This document shows positions 1 to 8,773 of a DNA stretch of 64,000 nt, piece after piece. Within the stretch, counting starts at the first letter, position 1, and each line of letters opens with the position of its first letter. The stretch is taken from contig NZ_JAGJBY010000001.1 of NCBI RefSeq assembly GCF_020010905.1, forward strand, positions 3,368,001 through 3,432,000. Direction: 5' to 3'. The notes under the pieces were generated by a model. That model saw only the letters and a program-made list of their open reading frames with translations, was not told where the DNA came from and ran no database searches. The position numbers and the translations under genes were made by a program. The stretch comes from Streptomyces acidiscabies. GTDB lineage: Bacteria; Actinomycetota; Actinomycetes; Streptomycetales; Streptomycetaceae.

Positions 1-719
1 TCGAGCCCGGCGGCGACCCCGGACGCCTCGACGGCGACGTCAACTTCCGCAGGCCACCCGGCATCTGACGGATCATCGGCCCGCACCACCTCGGAAGCAC
101 CGGCGATCCGCCCGAACTCCAGCGCGGCGGGAAGCAGATCGGTCACCGTCACCCGAGCCGCACCGGCGGCCTTCGCGGCGGCGACGACCAGGCACCCGAT
201 CGGCCCGGCCCCGGTCACCAGCACATGCCGCCCCCGCACGTCCCCGGCCCGCCGCACGGCATGCAGCGCGACGGACAGCGGCTCGGCAAGAGCGGCACGC
301 CGCAGATCCAGCCCTTCCGGCAGCACCCTCAACTGCTCCTGAGGCACGGCGATCTGCGCCGCGAACCCGCCCTGCACGTGGGGCGTCCGCGCCGCGCTCC
401 CCAAGTACCGCGTGTCCCGGCAGACATTGCGCCGCCCGTCCACGCACTCCGGGCACACCCCGCACGGAGTCGCCGGGTGGACGGCGACCAACTGCCCCTC
501 GTACGGCCCCGACAGAGCCGTACCGACGACCTCGTGCCCCAGGACCATCGGCTCCTTGAGGCGGAAGTCGCCGACACCGCCGTGGCGCCAGTAGTGCAGG
601 TCGGACCCGCAGACCCCGCCGTAGCGCACGGCGACCAGCGCCTGTCCAGGACCCGGCTCGACCGGCGTCAACTCCTCGACGCGCAGGTCGCCTTGAGCAT
701 GGATGACACAGCCCAGCAT
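1..719 (-). CDS. Zinc-type alcohol dehydrogenase, L-idonate 5-dehydrogenase-like (3' end missing)
   Basis: The protein is read from an ATG at 717-719 to the left edge without a stop, so the C-terminus is missing. It shows the medium-chain dehydrogenase layout: a catalytic zinc Cys/His pair (GGVCGSDLHYW and LGHEVVG), a structural zinc cluster of four cysteines spaced C-x2-C-x2-C-x7-C (TPCGVCPECVDGRRNVC), then a Rossmann nucleotide motif GAGPIG. A GGGGGAA ribosome site lies 5-8 nt upstream of the start. The gene begins 14 bp after the SDR gene and is the last visible member of the gluconate operon. That context suggests oxidation of L-idonate or a similar polyol to 5-ketogluconate by NAD(P). 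Idonate specificity is inferred from neighbours; sorbitol or threonine dehydrogenase activity remains possible. Confidence 0.85.
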   Translation of the reverse strand, partial: MLGCVIHAQGDLRVEELTPVEPGPGQALVAVRYGGVCGSDLHYWRHGGVGDFRLKEPMVLGHEVVGTALSGPYEGQLVAVHPATPCGVCPECVDGRRNVCRDTRYLGSAARTPHVQGGFAAQIAVPQEQLRVLPEGLDLRRAALAEPLSVALHAVRRAGDVRGRHVLVTGAGPIGCLVVAAAKAAGAARVTVTDLLPAALEFGRIAGASEVVRADDPSDAGWPAEVDVAVEASGVAAGL

Positions 720-733
720 CCGCGTTCCCCCGT

Positions 734-1492
734 TCACAGCACGCTCGTCATGCCGCCGTCGACGTACAGGATCTGCCCGCTGACGAAATCCGCCGCAGGG
801 GAGGCGAGGAACAGCACCCCGCCGACCAGGTCCTCGGTACGGCCCCAGCGTCCGGCCGGGGTCCGCTTGCGCACCCAGGCGCTGAACTCCTCGTCGTCCA
901 CGAGGGCTTGGGTCAGTTCCGTCTCGATGTAGCCGGGCCCCAGGCCGTTGACCTGGACGCCGGACGGCCCCCAGTCCGCGCACATGCCCTTGGTCAGCAT
1001 CTTCAGCGCGCCCTTGGTCGCCGCGTACGGCGCGATGCCGGGCCGGACGACCTCGCTCTGCAACGAGCAGATGTTGACGATCTTCCCGTGCCCGCGCGCG
1101 GTCATGTACCGGGCGGCCTCGCGGCCCACCAGGAACGCGCTGGTGAGGTTGGTGTCCAGGATGCGGTGCCAGTCGGAGTCGGCGAACTCCAGGAGCGGGG
1201 CCCGCAGTTGCATCCCCGCGTTGTTGACGAGGATGTCGAGCGGGCCGACGCGCTCCTCGACGTCCTTGATTCCGGCGGCAACTGATGGGCCGTCAGTCAC
1301 ATCGAAGACGGCGGTGTGGACCTTGCCGGGCAGCTCGCGGGCCGCCTCGGCAAGGCGAGCCTCGTCCCGTCCGTTGAGGACGACCGTGCAGCCCGCTTCC
1401 GCGAGACCCCGGGCGAGCGCCAGGCCGATACCTCGGCTGGACCCGGTGACGAGCGCGGTCTTTCCGGTGATGTCGAAGAGAGGATGAGTCAT
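734..1492 (-). CDS. SDR-family gluconate 5-dehydrogenase-like oxidoreductase
   Basis: A 252-residue short-chain dehydrogenase that probably interconverts 5-ketogluconate and gluconate. The Rossmann glycine motif TGSSRGIG is at residues 16-23, NNAG at 90-93, catalytic Ser143, and the YxxxK pair Tyr156/Lys160. It ends in a typical C-terminal GGMTSVL. The ATG at 1490-1492 gives MTHPLFDITGK, the usual SDR N-terminus, so the longer upstream extension in the same frame was rejected. It lies 10 bp downstream of the GntP permease and 14 bp before the zinc dehydrogenase, so one transcript is likely. Together with gluconokinase this supports an idonate/5-ketogluconate to gluconate route. The exact substrate is inferred from context. 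Confidence 0.88.
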   Translation of the reverse strand: MTHPLFDITGKTALVTGSSRGIGLALARGLAEAGCTVVLNGRDEARLAEAARELPGKVHTAVFDVTDGPSVAAGIKDVEERVGPLDILVNNAGMQLRAPLLEFADSDWHRILDTNLTSAFLVGREAARYMTARGHGKIVNICSLQSEVVRPGIAPYAATKGALKMLTKGMCADWGPSGVQVNGLGPGYIETELTQALVDDEEFSAWVRKRTPAGRWGRTEDLVGGVLFLASPAADFVSGQILYVDGGMTSVL

Positions 1493-1502
1493 CGTCGTAC
1501 CC

Positions 1503-2900
1503 CTAAAGGACCAGAGACAGAAGGAAGACCACGCCACCCGCGACCACGGAGATGATCGTCTCCATGACGGACCAGGTCTTGAGGTTCTGGCCGACACTCA
1601 GCCCGAAGTACTCCTTGACCATCCAGAAACCGGCGTCGTTGACGTGGCTGAGGAAGAGCGAACCCGCGCCGATCGCGAGGACCAGCAGGGCCGTGTGCGT
1701 CGTGGACATGTCGGCGGCGAGGGGGGCCACCAGACCGGCCGCCGAGACGGTCGCGACCGTCGCCGAACCCGTCGCCAGCCGGATCGCGACCGCGATCAGC
1801 CAGGCCAGCAGGATGGCCGAGATCGACCAGTCCTCCGAGATCTCCAGGATCATCTTGCCGACGCCGGAGTCGATCAGCGTCTGCTTGAAACCGCCGCCCG
1901 CGCCGACGATCAGGAGGATCCCGGCGATCGGCGCGAGGCTCTTCTCGACCAGCTCGTTCAGCCGCTGCTTGGAGAAACCAGCCGGGCGGCCGAGCGTGAA
2001 GATGCCGACCAGGACGGCCGCGAGCAGCGCGATCAGCGGCGAGCCGACGACGTCGAAGACCCGCTGGACGCTGTTCTCCTTGTCGTCGATCACGATGTCG
2101 ACCAGCGCCTTGGACAGCATCAGCGCGACCGGCAGCATGATCGTGAACAGGGTCGCGCCGAAGCTCGGACGCTTCTCCAGGTCCTCCGACGGTCGCTGGG
2201 GGACCATCTTGTCCGGTGCCTGGACGTCGACCCAGCGGGCCGCGTACCGCGAGAACAGCGGGCCCGCGATGATCACCGTCGGGATCGCGACCAGCACGCC
2301 GAGCGCCAGCGTGACGCCCAGGTTCGCGCCGACCGTGTCGATCGCGACGAGCGGGCCGGGGTGCGGCGGGACCAGGCCGTGCATCACGGACAGGCCGGCC
2401 AGCGCCGGGATGCCGATCCGCATCAGCGAGTAGTTGCCGCGCTTGGCGACCATCAGCACGACCGGGATCAGCAGGACGACGCCGACCTCGAAGAAGAGCG
2501 GCAGGCCGATCACCGAGGCGATCAGGACCATCGCCCACGGCATGGTCCTTCCGTTCGCCTTCGCGAGGATCGTGTCGACGATCTGGTCGGCGCCGCCGGA
2601 GTCCGCGAGCAGCTTGCCGAGGATCGCGCCGAGCGCGATCAGCACACCGACGCCGGCGACCGTCGTACCGAGGCCGGAACTGAAACTGGTGATCGCCTTG
2701 TCCAGCGGCGCTCCGGCGAACGCGCCCAGCGCGAGCGTGCCGATGGTCAGCGACAGGAAGGCGTGGAGCTTGAACTTCGTGATGAGCAGGACGATGACGG
2801 CGATGCCCGCCAGCACGGCGATACCGAGCTGAGCGTGCCCGGCCGAGGTGATCGGCTCTGGCGCGTCCGCTGCCAGCATCTCGACGCTGAGTCTGGTCAC
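1503..2900 (-). CDS. gntP: GntP-family gluconate:H+ symporter
   Basis: A 465-residue integral membrane protein with about 12-13 hydrophobic segments, of the usual GntP length and composition. It includes conserved stretches such as LVPPHPGPLVAI (about residue 175) and the C-terminal SHVNDAGFW motif typical of GntP permeases. It should import gluconate or related sugar acids across the cytoplasmic membrane. The GTG at 2898-2900 is preceded by AAGGGA at a good distance; an ATG seven codons later is the alternative. It follows gluconokinase on the same strand but is separated from it by 354 bp that contain the 14-bp repeat array, so its expression may be tuned separately from gntK. Confidence 0.92.
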   Translation of the reverse strand: MTRLSVEMLAADAPEPITSAGHAQLGIAVLAGIAVIVLLITKFKLHAFLSLTIGTLALGAFAGAPLDKAITSFSSGLGTTVAGVGVLIALGAILGKLLADSGGADQIVDTILAKANGRTMPWAMVLIASVIGLPLFFEVGVVLLIPVVLMVAKRGNYSLMRIGIPALAGLSVMHGLVPPHPGPLVAIDTVGANLGVTLALGVLVAIPTVIIAGPLFSRYAARWVDVQAPDKMVPQRPSEDLEKRPSFGATLFTIMLPVALMLSKALVDIVIDDKENSVQRVFDVVGSPLIALLAAVLVGIFTLGRPAGFSKQRLNELVEKSLAPIAGILLIVGAGGGFKQTLIDSGVGKMILEISEDWSISAILLAWLIAVAIRLATGSATVATVSAAGLVAPLAADMSTTHTALLVLAIGAGSLFLSHVNDAGFWMVKEYFGLSVGQNLKTWSVMETIISVVAGGVVFLLSLVL

Positions 2901-3036
2901 GGGGGTCCCTTACGGAGACGGGGAGGGGTGGACGGGGGAGGGGTTGGTGGGGGTAGCTCTCAGGTAGGGGGTTAGGTGGGGGAGAGGTGAGAAGGGGAAG
3001 GGAGGGACGGGACGGGGTGGGGCGGGGCGGAGCGAG
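2901..3036. other. G-rich, nearly pyrimidine-free tract in the gntK-gntP spacer
   Basis: The plus strand here is dominated by runs of three to six G with very few pyrimidines, for about 110 bp from 2920 to 3040. Many G-runs lie within a few bases of each other, so G-quadruplex formation on the plus strand is possible. That strand is the template for the minus-strand operon. There is no open frame with coding character. The tract lies directly between gntP and the 14-bp repeat array. Confidence 0.6.
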
Positions 3037-3232
3037 GGGGTTACGCCTGGCGGGGTAGCTCCGGAGGTCTAGTACCGGCGGGGTAGTACCGAGGGGGTAG
3101 CTCCCCGGGGCTAGTACCAGAGGGGTAGCTCGGCCGAGTTACCCCTCGCGGGTTACCCCCATAGAGGTAGCCCCGCAGCGGTAGTCCCGGAGAGCTACCT
3201 GCGCAGCGGTAGCCCCCGAGAGCTACCTCCGA
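3037..3232. repeat. Tandem array of fourteen 14-bp units (GGTAGYNCC core)
   Basis: Every 14 bp, without a single slip, a TA step recurs at 3042, 3056, 3070, 3084, 3098, 3112, 3126, 3140, 3154, 3168, 3182, 3196, 3210 and 3224. Each unit is a variant of cGGGGTAGCTCCGG, with either GGTAG(C/T)NCC or its reverse-complement form GAGCTACC. Neighbouring units pair: 3121-3146 is an almost perfect 26-bp palindrome (one G:T), and 3180-3199 and 3208-3227 are GGTAG...CTACC hairpins. The period is not a multiple of three, so this is not a coding repeat. It sits in the transcribed spacer between gntK and gntP. Function is unknown; it could be a protein-binding array or a structured RNA segment. Confidence 0.93.
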
Positions 3233-3254
3233 AGAGCCAGCCCCCGCAGAACGA

Positions 3255-3773
3255 TCAGCCCCGCGCCCCGGCCCCCGTGCCGAGCGCGGTGATCGCCCGC
3301 GCGGCAATCTCCTCCGGCCGCCCCGAGACCTCGACCACGACGCCCGCCTCGTCCGCCCCCAGCGGCTCCAGCGCGGCGAACTGCGAGTCGAGCAGCGCGG
3401 TCGGCATGAAGTGACCCTCCCGGTGCCCCATGCGCTCCCCGATCAGCTCGCGCGAGCCGCTGAGGTGCACGAAGAGCAGGCCGGGGGCCGCTGCACGCAA
3501 CCGGTCCCGGTACGACCGCTTCAGCGCCGAACAGCTGACGACGCCGCCGAGCCCGGCCCGCTCGTGCGCCCACGCGCCGATCGAGTCCAGCCACGGCCAC
3601 CGGTCGTCGTCGTCCAGCGGGGTACCGGCCGACATCTTCGCGATGTTCGCCGGCGGATGGAAGTCGTCACCCTCGGCGTACGGAACGCCGAGCCGGGCCG
3701 CGAGCAGGGGACCGATCGTGGTCTTGCCGGTGCCCGCGACGCCCATGACCACGACGACCTGGGGGGTGCTCAT
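3255..3773 (-). CDS. gntK: Gluconokinase (GntK)
   Basis: A 172-residue carbohydrate kinase that phosphorylates gluconate to 6-phosphogluconate. The Walker A loop GVAGTGKT is at residues 11-18, followed by EGDDFHPPANIAKMSAGTPL and DDRWPWL, the substrate-binding stretches characteristic of GntK, and CSALKRSYRDRLR. The length is normal for the family. The ATG at 3771-3773 is preceded by GAGGTA five bases upstream. It is the first gene of the gluconate operon and is transcribed away from a FadR-type regulator, with a 141-bp shared promoter region. Confidence 0.95.
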   Translation of the reverse strand: MSTPQVVVVMGVAGTGKTTIGPLLAARLGVPYAEGDDFHPPANIAKMSAGTPLDDDDRWPWLDSIGAWAHERAGLGGVVSCSALKRSYRDRLRAAAPGLLFVHLSGSRELIGERMGHREGHFMPTALLDSQFAALEPLGADEAGVVVEVSGRPEEIAARAITALGTGAGARG

Positions 3774-3914
3774 CACTACCTCGCTGTCTTCTTCGACGTG
3801 CTGCCGACACGTGATGTCAACGCCACTGAAACCCATTAGGTACGACGAATTCAAGCCCTCGCTCCAAATAAATCTGACTTTTTGAGCCCGTGACGGACGC
3901 CGTACGCTGAGTGC
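3774..3914. promoter_or_regulatory. Divergent gntK/regulator promoter region; leaderless -10 for the regulator
   Basis: This is a comparatively AT-rich island (about 3833-3885) between two divergent genes. On the plus strand a -10-like TACGCT at 3903-3908 lies exactly six bases before the regulator ATG at 3915, with TTGAGC at 3882-3887 as a possible, closely spaced -35. No ribosome site precedes the ATG, so the regulator message is probably leaderless. Operators for the FadR-type regulator would be expected here. ATTAGGTACGACGAAT near 3836-3851 is the least GC-rich candidate, but I cannot confirm it. Confidence 0.5.
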
Positions 3915-4616
3915 ATGACCATTCCGGGCCGAGGTCTGCACGGCCATGTACTCGACACTCTCGGCCCCGCGATCACCGCAGGCGAGTACCCCCCTGGCAG
4001 CGTCCTGCGCACCGACGAGCTGTCCCAGCGCTTCGACGTCTCCCGCTCCGTCATGCGCGAAGCGGTACGTGTCCTGGAGTCGATGCACCTCGTCGAGTCC
4101 CGCCGCCGCGTGGGCGTGATCGTCCGCCCCACCGCCGAGTGGAACGTCTACGACCCGCAGGTCATCCGCTGGCGCCTCGCCGGCGCGGACCGCCCCCGGC
4201 AGCTGCGTTCACTCACGGTTCTGCGCTCGGCGATCGAACCGGTCGCGGCAGGCATGGCGGCGAAGAACGCGACGCCCGAACAGTGCGCCGAGCTGACCGA
4301 ATGCGTCCTCGGCATGGTCGCCAACTCCCGTGGCCACAAGCTGGAGGGCTACCTCATCCACGACGTGGCCTTCCACCGCGTCATCCTCACGGCCTCGGGC
4401 AACGAGATGTTCGCCCGCCTGGGGGACGTCGTCGCCGAGGTCCTCACCGGCCGCACGGAACACCGGGTGATGTTCGCCGACCCCGACCCCGCCGCCGTCA
4501 CCCTCCACGTCCAGGTGGCCGAAGCGGTCCGCGAGGGCGACGCGATCCGCGCCGAACGCCTGACCCGCGAAATCACCGAGGGAGCCCTCCAGGAACTGGA
4601 CATACTGGCCCCCTGA
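3915..4616 (+). CDS. FadR-type GntR-family regulator of the gluconate operon
   Basis: A 233-residue regulator with an N-terminal winged helix (GEYPPGSVLRTDELSQRFDVSRSVMREAVRVLESM, about residues 22-56) and a C-terminal all-helical FCD ligand domain. The FCD domain carries the Asp/His metal or ligand positions in the stretches LRSAIEPVAAGMA and HDVAFHRVIL. Being divergent from gntK, gntP and the two dehydrogenases, it is most likely their repressor, released by gluconate or 6-phosphogluconate. It starts without a Shine-Dalgarno site (see the promoter entry) and ends one base from the convergent YchJ-like gene. Confidence 0.9.
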   Translation: MTIPGRGLHGHVLDTLGPAITAGEYPPGSVLRTDELSQRFDVSRSVMREAVRVLESMHLVESRRRVGVIVRPTAEWNVYDPQVIRWRLAGADRPRQLRSLTVLRSAIEPVAAGMAAKNATPEQCAELTECVLGMVANSRGHKLEGYLIHDVAFHRVILTASGNEMFARLGDVVAEVLTGRTEHRVMFADPDPAAVTLHVQVAEAVREGDAIRAERLTREITEGALQELDILAP

Positions 4617-4617
4617 C

Positions 4618-4998
4618 CTACTCCCCGGGAAACTCCCCGTCCACGTAGACCCAGGCCCCGTCGACCCGCTCGAACCGGCTCACCTCGTGCAACGCCCCAC
4701 CCCGGTACGAGGCCCTGAACTCCACAACTCCCTTGCTGTGGAACGCGGTTCCGTCCTGCGTCGCAAGAATCTCCAGCCCGGTCCACCGCATCCCCGGATC
4801 CAGCTCCAGGCTCCCGGGCCGCGTCCGGGGATGCCAAGTCCGCACCAGATATGCCGAGTTCCCCTTCACGAACGCGCTGTACCGCGACCGCATCAACGCC
4901 TCGGCGGTGGGCGCGGCGACGGGGCCCGCGTGGTAACGCCCGCAGCAGGCGTCGTACGACTGGGGAAGACCGCAAGGGCAAGGGGTGGGACGTGCCAT
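4618..4998 (-). CDS. YchJ-family protein with N-terminal SEC-C-type zinc motif
   Basis: A 126-residue protein starting MARPTPCPCGLPQSYDACCGRYH, so cysteines Cys7, Cys9, Cys17 and Cys18 form the SEC-C-like metal site. A conserved YchJ core follows, with PTAEALMRSRYSAFVKGN and WHPRTRP, ending in an NTF2-like fold. Its biochemical function is not known; the SEC-C motif is otherwise found in SecA, where it binds zinc. The ATG at 4996-4998 was chosen because the motif starts there and the sequence upstream is not conserved. It is convergent with the regulator gene and divergent from the NACHT gene. Confidence 0.88.
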   Translation of the reverse strand: MARPTPCPCGLPQSYDACCGRYHAGPVAAPTAEALMRSRYSAFVKGNSAYLVRTWHPRTRPGSLELDPGMRWTGLEILATQDGTAFHSKGVVEFRASYRGGALHEVSRFERVDGAWVYVDGEFPGE

Positions 4999-5084
4999 GC
5001 CCCCCATTCTGCCGGAACCCACCAGCCACCACGCCGCGCGCTCCTAAGCTCACCGCAGGTGACGCGTACGGCAAGGGGGTCGGG

Positions 5085-8000
5085 GTGGCGGACAGCGAGC
5101 CGTTCTGGCGTGCACTCAAGGCGGAGGTCCGCAAACAGGGCGTCCCCCAACGGGACTTGGCCCGCCGCCTCCACCTGAGCCCATCGGCCCTCTCCGAACT
5201 CCTGAACGGGAAACGGACGAGTACGCCGGACTGGGATGTGGTCCGGAAAGTGGTGGAGGCGATCGGCGGCGACGTCGGCTACTGGCGGCGCCGGCTTGAG
5301 GAGTCGGAAGCCGCGGAGAGCGCCCGGGACCACAACACAGGGCGGGAGCCTGCTGGTTGCGTCGGTTGTGGGAGGAGCGCGTACGTGTCGCCGCCTCCCC
5401 CCTACGGCGATGGCTATCTGCACAGCCTGAGCGAAGATACCCGCATCCTGGCAGGACGGGACGAGCGCCTGCTCGCCGAGATGGTGGCCATCGACGAGGA
5501 GGGCCTGGAGACGCCACCTGAATCGATGGCTTTCCGCAACCAGTTTGACCGGGTCGCACGGCGGCTGCTCGCGGACCTGGCGGAGAAGGCGCGCCGAGCC
5601 TGCCATCCGCACAGGGTGCAGCTGTTCTGCGCGGCCCACGCTCTGCTGGTCGTGGAAGCGTGCATTAAAGGTCCCTTTCTTCCTGCGTGTTGGGATGTTG
5701 GAGTCGGAGCAGGCGAGCTCGTCGAGGTCAGCTTGGGGCAGGGCCTCACCTCGGTTCCGCCGCTCGGTGCCGACATGTTCGGTCCGGACCATCACGCCCG
5801 CGTCGTCCAGTACTACGACGGAGTCGCCGAGGCGCTGAGCCTCTTCCTCTCGCCCGATGACACCGCTGCGACAGTCGCCCTGTACGAGTCGCGCGTCGCC
5901 GAACTCGCCGCAGTCTGCCAGCAGTTGTGCGTCTGGATCACCTTGCGGTACGGCACCGGCGCCGACCTGGCCGCTTGCCCACCTGGCCGGTCCCGTACGG
6001 AACTTGAACGGCTCTACGGTGAACTGGGCGCCCGGAGAACGGGACTCGGCGGCCTGGAAACCCTCCTGCGAACCCTCGCCCGCGACGCACCGCCTGCCGA
6101 ATGGCCCGCACGCCTCGCCGAGATGCACCGCCACGAACTGGCCCGCCCCCTCTCCTCGGTCGGCGAGGCGGGGGAGAGCCATCCCGGCCCCCGTATCCCC
6201 AAGCTCGCCCAGGGGTACGTCAACCCTTCCTACCGCGCAGCCATCCACACTCCCGACAACAGGCCACACATAGACGCCTGGTGGCACACGCGCCCTCTGC
6301 ACCAGGACATCCAGACCCTCCTCGCCGGCCACCTCACCGCGTATCCCACCCTCGACCAACCACTGATCGTCCTCGGTGACCCCGGCACCGGAAAATCCCT
6401 CCTCACCAAGCTCCTCGCCGCCCGCCTCCCACCCACCGACTACCTCCCGATCCGTATCGAACTCCGCACGGTCCCGGCCGACGCGGGCGTTCTCGAACAG
6501 GTCAACCACGCCCTGCACCGACTCACCCAACGCACCATCACCTGGGCGGAGTTGACCGAAGCATCCCCCGGCGTCCTCCCGGTCCTGATCTTCGACGGCT
6601 TCGACGAACTCCTCCAGGCAGGCGGCACCGACCACTACCGCTACCTCCAGGACATCGCGGACTTCCAGCGCAGCTCAGCGACCACCGGCCTCCCGGTAGC
6701 CGCGATCGTCACCAGCCGCACAGTCGTCGCCGACCAGGCCGCGATCCCGCCGGGCAGCACCATCATCCGACTGGAGCCGTTCGACGAGGAACGGATCACC
6801 CGGTGGACGTACATCTGGAACACGGTCAACAGAACGCACCCCTGCCGCACCGACCTGGCCGCACGACACCCCGAACTCGCCCCGCAACCCCTCTTGTTGC
6901 TCATGCTCGCGCTCTACCACTCCATCGAGCCCGACGCCGAAGCCACAGCGCCGATGAGCCGAGTCACCCTCTACGAACGCCTCCTCAAACTCTTCGTACG
7001 CCGCCAGATCACCAAACTGGAACCCGGTCTGCGCCCAACTCTCCTGGAGGAAAAGGTCGAGAACGAACTCGACCTCCTCTCCGTGATCGCCATGGCGATG
7101 TTCAACAGGGGCAGCCAAGGCGTGAGCGCAACGGACGCCGAACACGACCTCGCCCACCTCCGCGACCCCGCCAACTCCGCCACGGACTCGGCGCCTTGGC
7201 TGCTCTTCGGCCGCTTCTTCTTCATCCACGAGGCCAGAGCAACGTACGAGAACGGCGAGGACCACCTCTGGTACGAGTTCCTGCACGCCACGTTCGGCGA
7301 GTACCTGGCCGCCCGCAAGATCGCCCACACACTGGCCAGTTGCCCGGACGGAGGCGGATACGACGCCCTCCTGTTCGCGCTCCTGTCCTGCGCACCCCTG
7401 ACCGACCGCACGCAGATCATCGACGACCTAGGGGACCTTCTCCCCGCGACGAACACGAACACGGACCCGATCCGCACCCTGTTCCCCCGAGCCCTGTACC
7501 CCGTCGAACACGACACGGGCTACAGCACAGGCCCGACCCCGGTCACCTACCGCCACGCCTGCTACAGCGCGAACCTCCTGCTGCTGGCGTTCGCTCGTGG
7601 ACATGTCCTGCGCTTCTCCGAGATCGCAGGCACTACTCCAGATCCGGCCGCGAACTGGCGTATCCACGCGACACTCTGGAAGTCCCAGTTCGAGCCGGGC
7701 GCGTGGGACGCGTTCACGCGGCTGGTGGGGACAGTGCCGACAGGAGGGGACATCGTGCTGAGGCTGAGCGAGCACGACGGCCCAGGACTCACCGCAGGCC
7801 GTCGCACCCTCATCCTTCACGACCCGGACATCGAGGAGTTGGCGAATCCGGCCCTCCCGGTGTGGGAGGCGTTGGGAGACGTCACATCCGTCGGCGGAGA
7901 GACGGACTCCAAAGGACGGGACACCTTCGCAGGCCGGGACCTGGTCGCTCTCCTGCTCGCACCGCCGGCGTCGTACGGGGACCTGCCGGCCCGATACGAA

Positions 8001-8561
8001 CGGTGCCTGAAAGTCCTCGCGGAGTCCGCCACGCGGCCAGGCGCGGAGCGAATGCACAGCGCGATCAGCCACCGGCTCGCCGGAGAGAGCGGCCGGCTCC
8101 CCGGCGCCTTCGTGAACGAGGCGCTGGAGAAGCTGACGGAAGTGATGGAGGTGGAGGACGAAACCCGCATCGCCCTCCTGGCCTGCGCCTGCCGCCAACT
8201 CGTCCGCACCGGCGCCCGTGAGGCCCTGGCGAGGTCGATCTCACGACTTCTGGACTACTCGCCGGGACAACTCCGCTACCTGACCGCCCGGAGCACCGAA
8301 CTGGCTCTTTCGGAGCTCTACAGACTCTTCCGCGCTCCCCGCCCTCGTACTTGGCTCCTCAGAACGGCTATCCAACTCGACCTCCGTGGCTGGTGCACCC
8401 GCCACGCCGCTCACATCCTCGGTGAGGACTCCCCGGACCTCCTGACCCCCCACGAATCCGACTACCTCCACCCCCTCCTCACTCCCCAACCATCCGATCC
8501 AGCCTCTCCGCCACCCACACCCCCACAACCCCCGCCACCCATCCCCCCAGATCCCCACTGA
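5085..8561 (+). CDS. XRE-HTH plus NACHT STAND ATPase, candidate defence protein
   Basis: A 1158-residue protein. Residues about 8-65 form an XRE-type helix-turn-helix (QRDLARRLHLSPSALSELLNGK). An uncharacterised helical region follows, then a NACHT-type P-loop domain with Walker A GDPGTGKS near residue 430, the extended Walker B FDGFDELL near 503, and winged-helix-like segments after it. The remaining ~450 residues show no repeat I recognise and end in a Pro-rich tail. The GTG at 5085 follows GGGGG at suitable spacing, and a -10-like TAAGCT lies at 5045-5050. STAND ATPases of this kind are known as antiphage sensors or signal switches. It is a single-gene locus with no effector gene beside it, so the effector would have to be within the protein. 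The defence role is inferred. Confidence 0.85.
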   Translation: MADSEPFWRALKAEVRKQGVPQRDLARRLHLSPSALSELLNGKRTSTPDWDVVRKVVEAIGGDVGYWRRRLEESEAAESARDHNTGREPAGCVGCGRSAYVSPPPPYGDGYLHSLSEDTRILAGRDERLLAEMVAIDEEGLETPPESMAFRNQFDRVARRLLADLAEKARRACHPHRVQLFCAAHALLVVEACIKGPFLPACWDVGVGAGELVEVSLGQGLTSVPPLGADMFGPDHHARVVQYYDGVAEALSLFLSPDDTAATVALYESRVAELAAVCQQLCVWITLRYGTGADLAACPPGRSRTELERLYGELGARRTGLGGLETLLRTLARDAPPAEWPARLAEMHRHELARPLSSVGEAGESHPGPRIPKLAQGYVNPSYRAAIHTPDNRPHIDAWWHTRPLHQDIQTLLAGHLTAYPTLDQPLIVLGDPGTGKSLLTKLLAARLPPTDYLPIRIELRTVPADAGVLEQVNHALHRLTQRTITWAELTEASPGVLPVLIFDGFDELLQAGGTDHYRYLQDIADFQRSSATTGLPVAAIVTSRTVVADQAAIPPGSTIIRLEPFDEERITRWTYIWNTVNRTHPCRTDLAARHPELAPQPLLLLMLALYHSIEPDAEATAPMSRVTLYERLLKLFVRRQITKLEPGLRPTLLEEKVENELDLLSVIAMAMFNRGSQGVSATDAEHDLAHLRDPANSATDSAPWLLFGRFFFIHEARATYENGEDHLWYEFLHATFGEYLAARKIAHTLASCPDGGGYDALLFALLSCAPLTDRTQIIDDLGDLLPATNTNTDPIRTLFPRALYPVEHDTGYSTGPTPVTYRHACYSANLLLLAFARGHVLRFSEIAGTTPDPAANWRIHATLWKSQFEPGAWDAFTRLVGTVPTGGDIVLRLSEHDGPGLTAGRRTLILHDPDIEELANPALPVWEALGDVTSVGGETDSKGRDTFAGRDLVALLLAPPASYGDLPARYERCLKVLAESATRPGAERMHSAISHRLAGESGRLPGAFVNEALEKLTEVMEVEDETRIALLACACRQLVRTGAREALARSISRLLDYSPGQLRYLTARSTELALSELYRLFRAPRPRTWLLRTAIQLDLRGWCTRHAAHILGEDSPDLLTPHESDYLHPLLTPQPSDPASPPPTPPQPPPPIPPDPH

Positions 8562-8773
8562 CCTGCACCCCCACAACCACCGAAACCCCCAAAATCACCG
8601 CACTACGAAAGCTGATGAGTTTCCGCATCCCGTCCTCCCGGACCGACCGAATCGAGTAGGTCCCCCCACCCTCCCGCCCAACGGAAACTCACCCCCCACC
8701 CCCCGAACACCCCCGAACCGAACGCCAAGCCCCCAGCTCAGCGCCCCCCACCCCCGAACCCCGCCGAACCTCC

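Noticed and set aside
3037..3232. CRISPR-like array
   Set aside because: Units are contiguous 14-mers with no unique spacers, and no cas genes are present.
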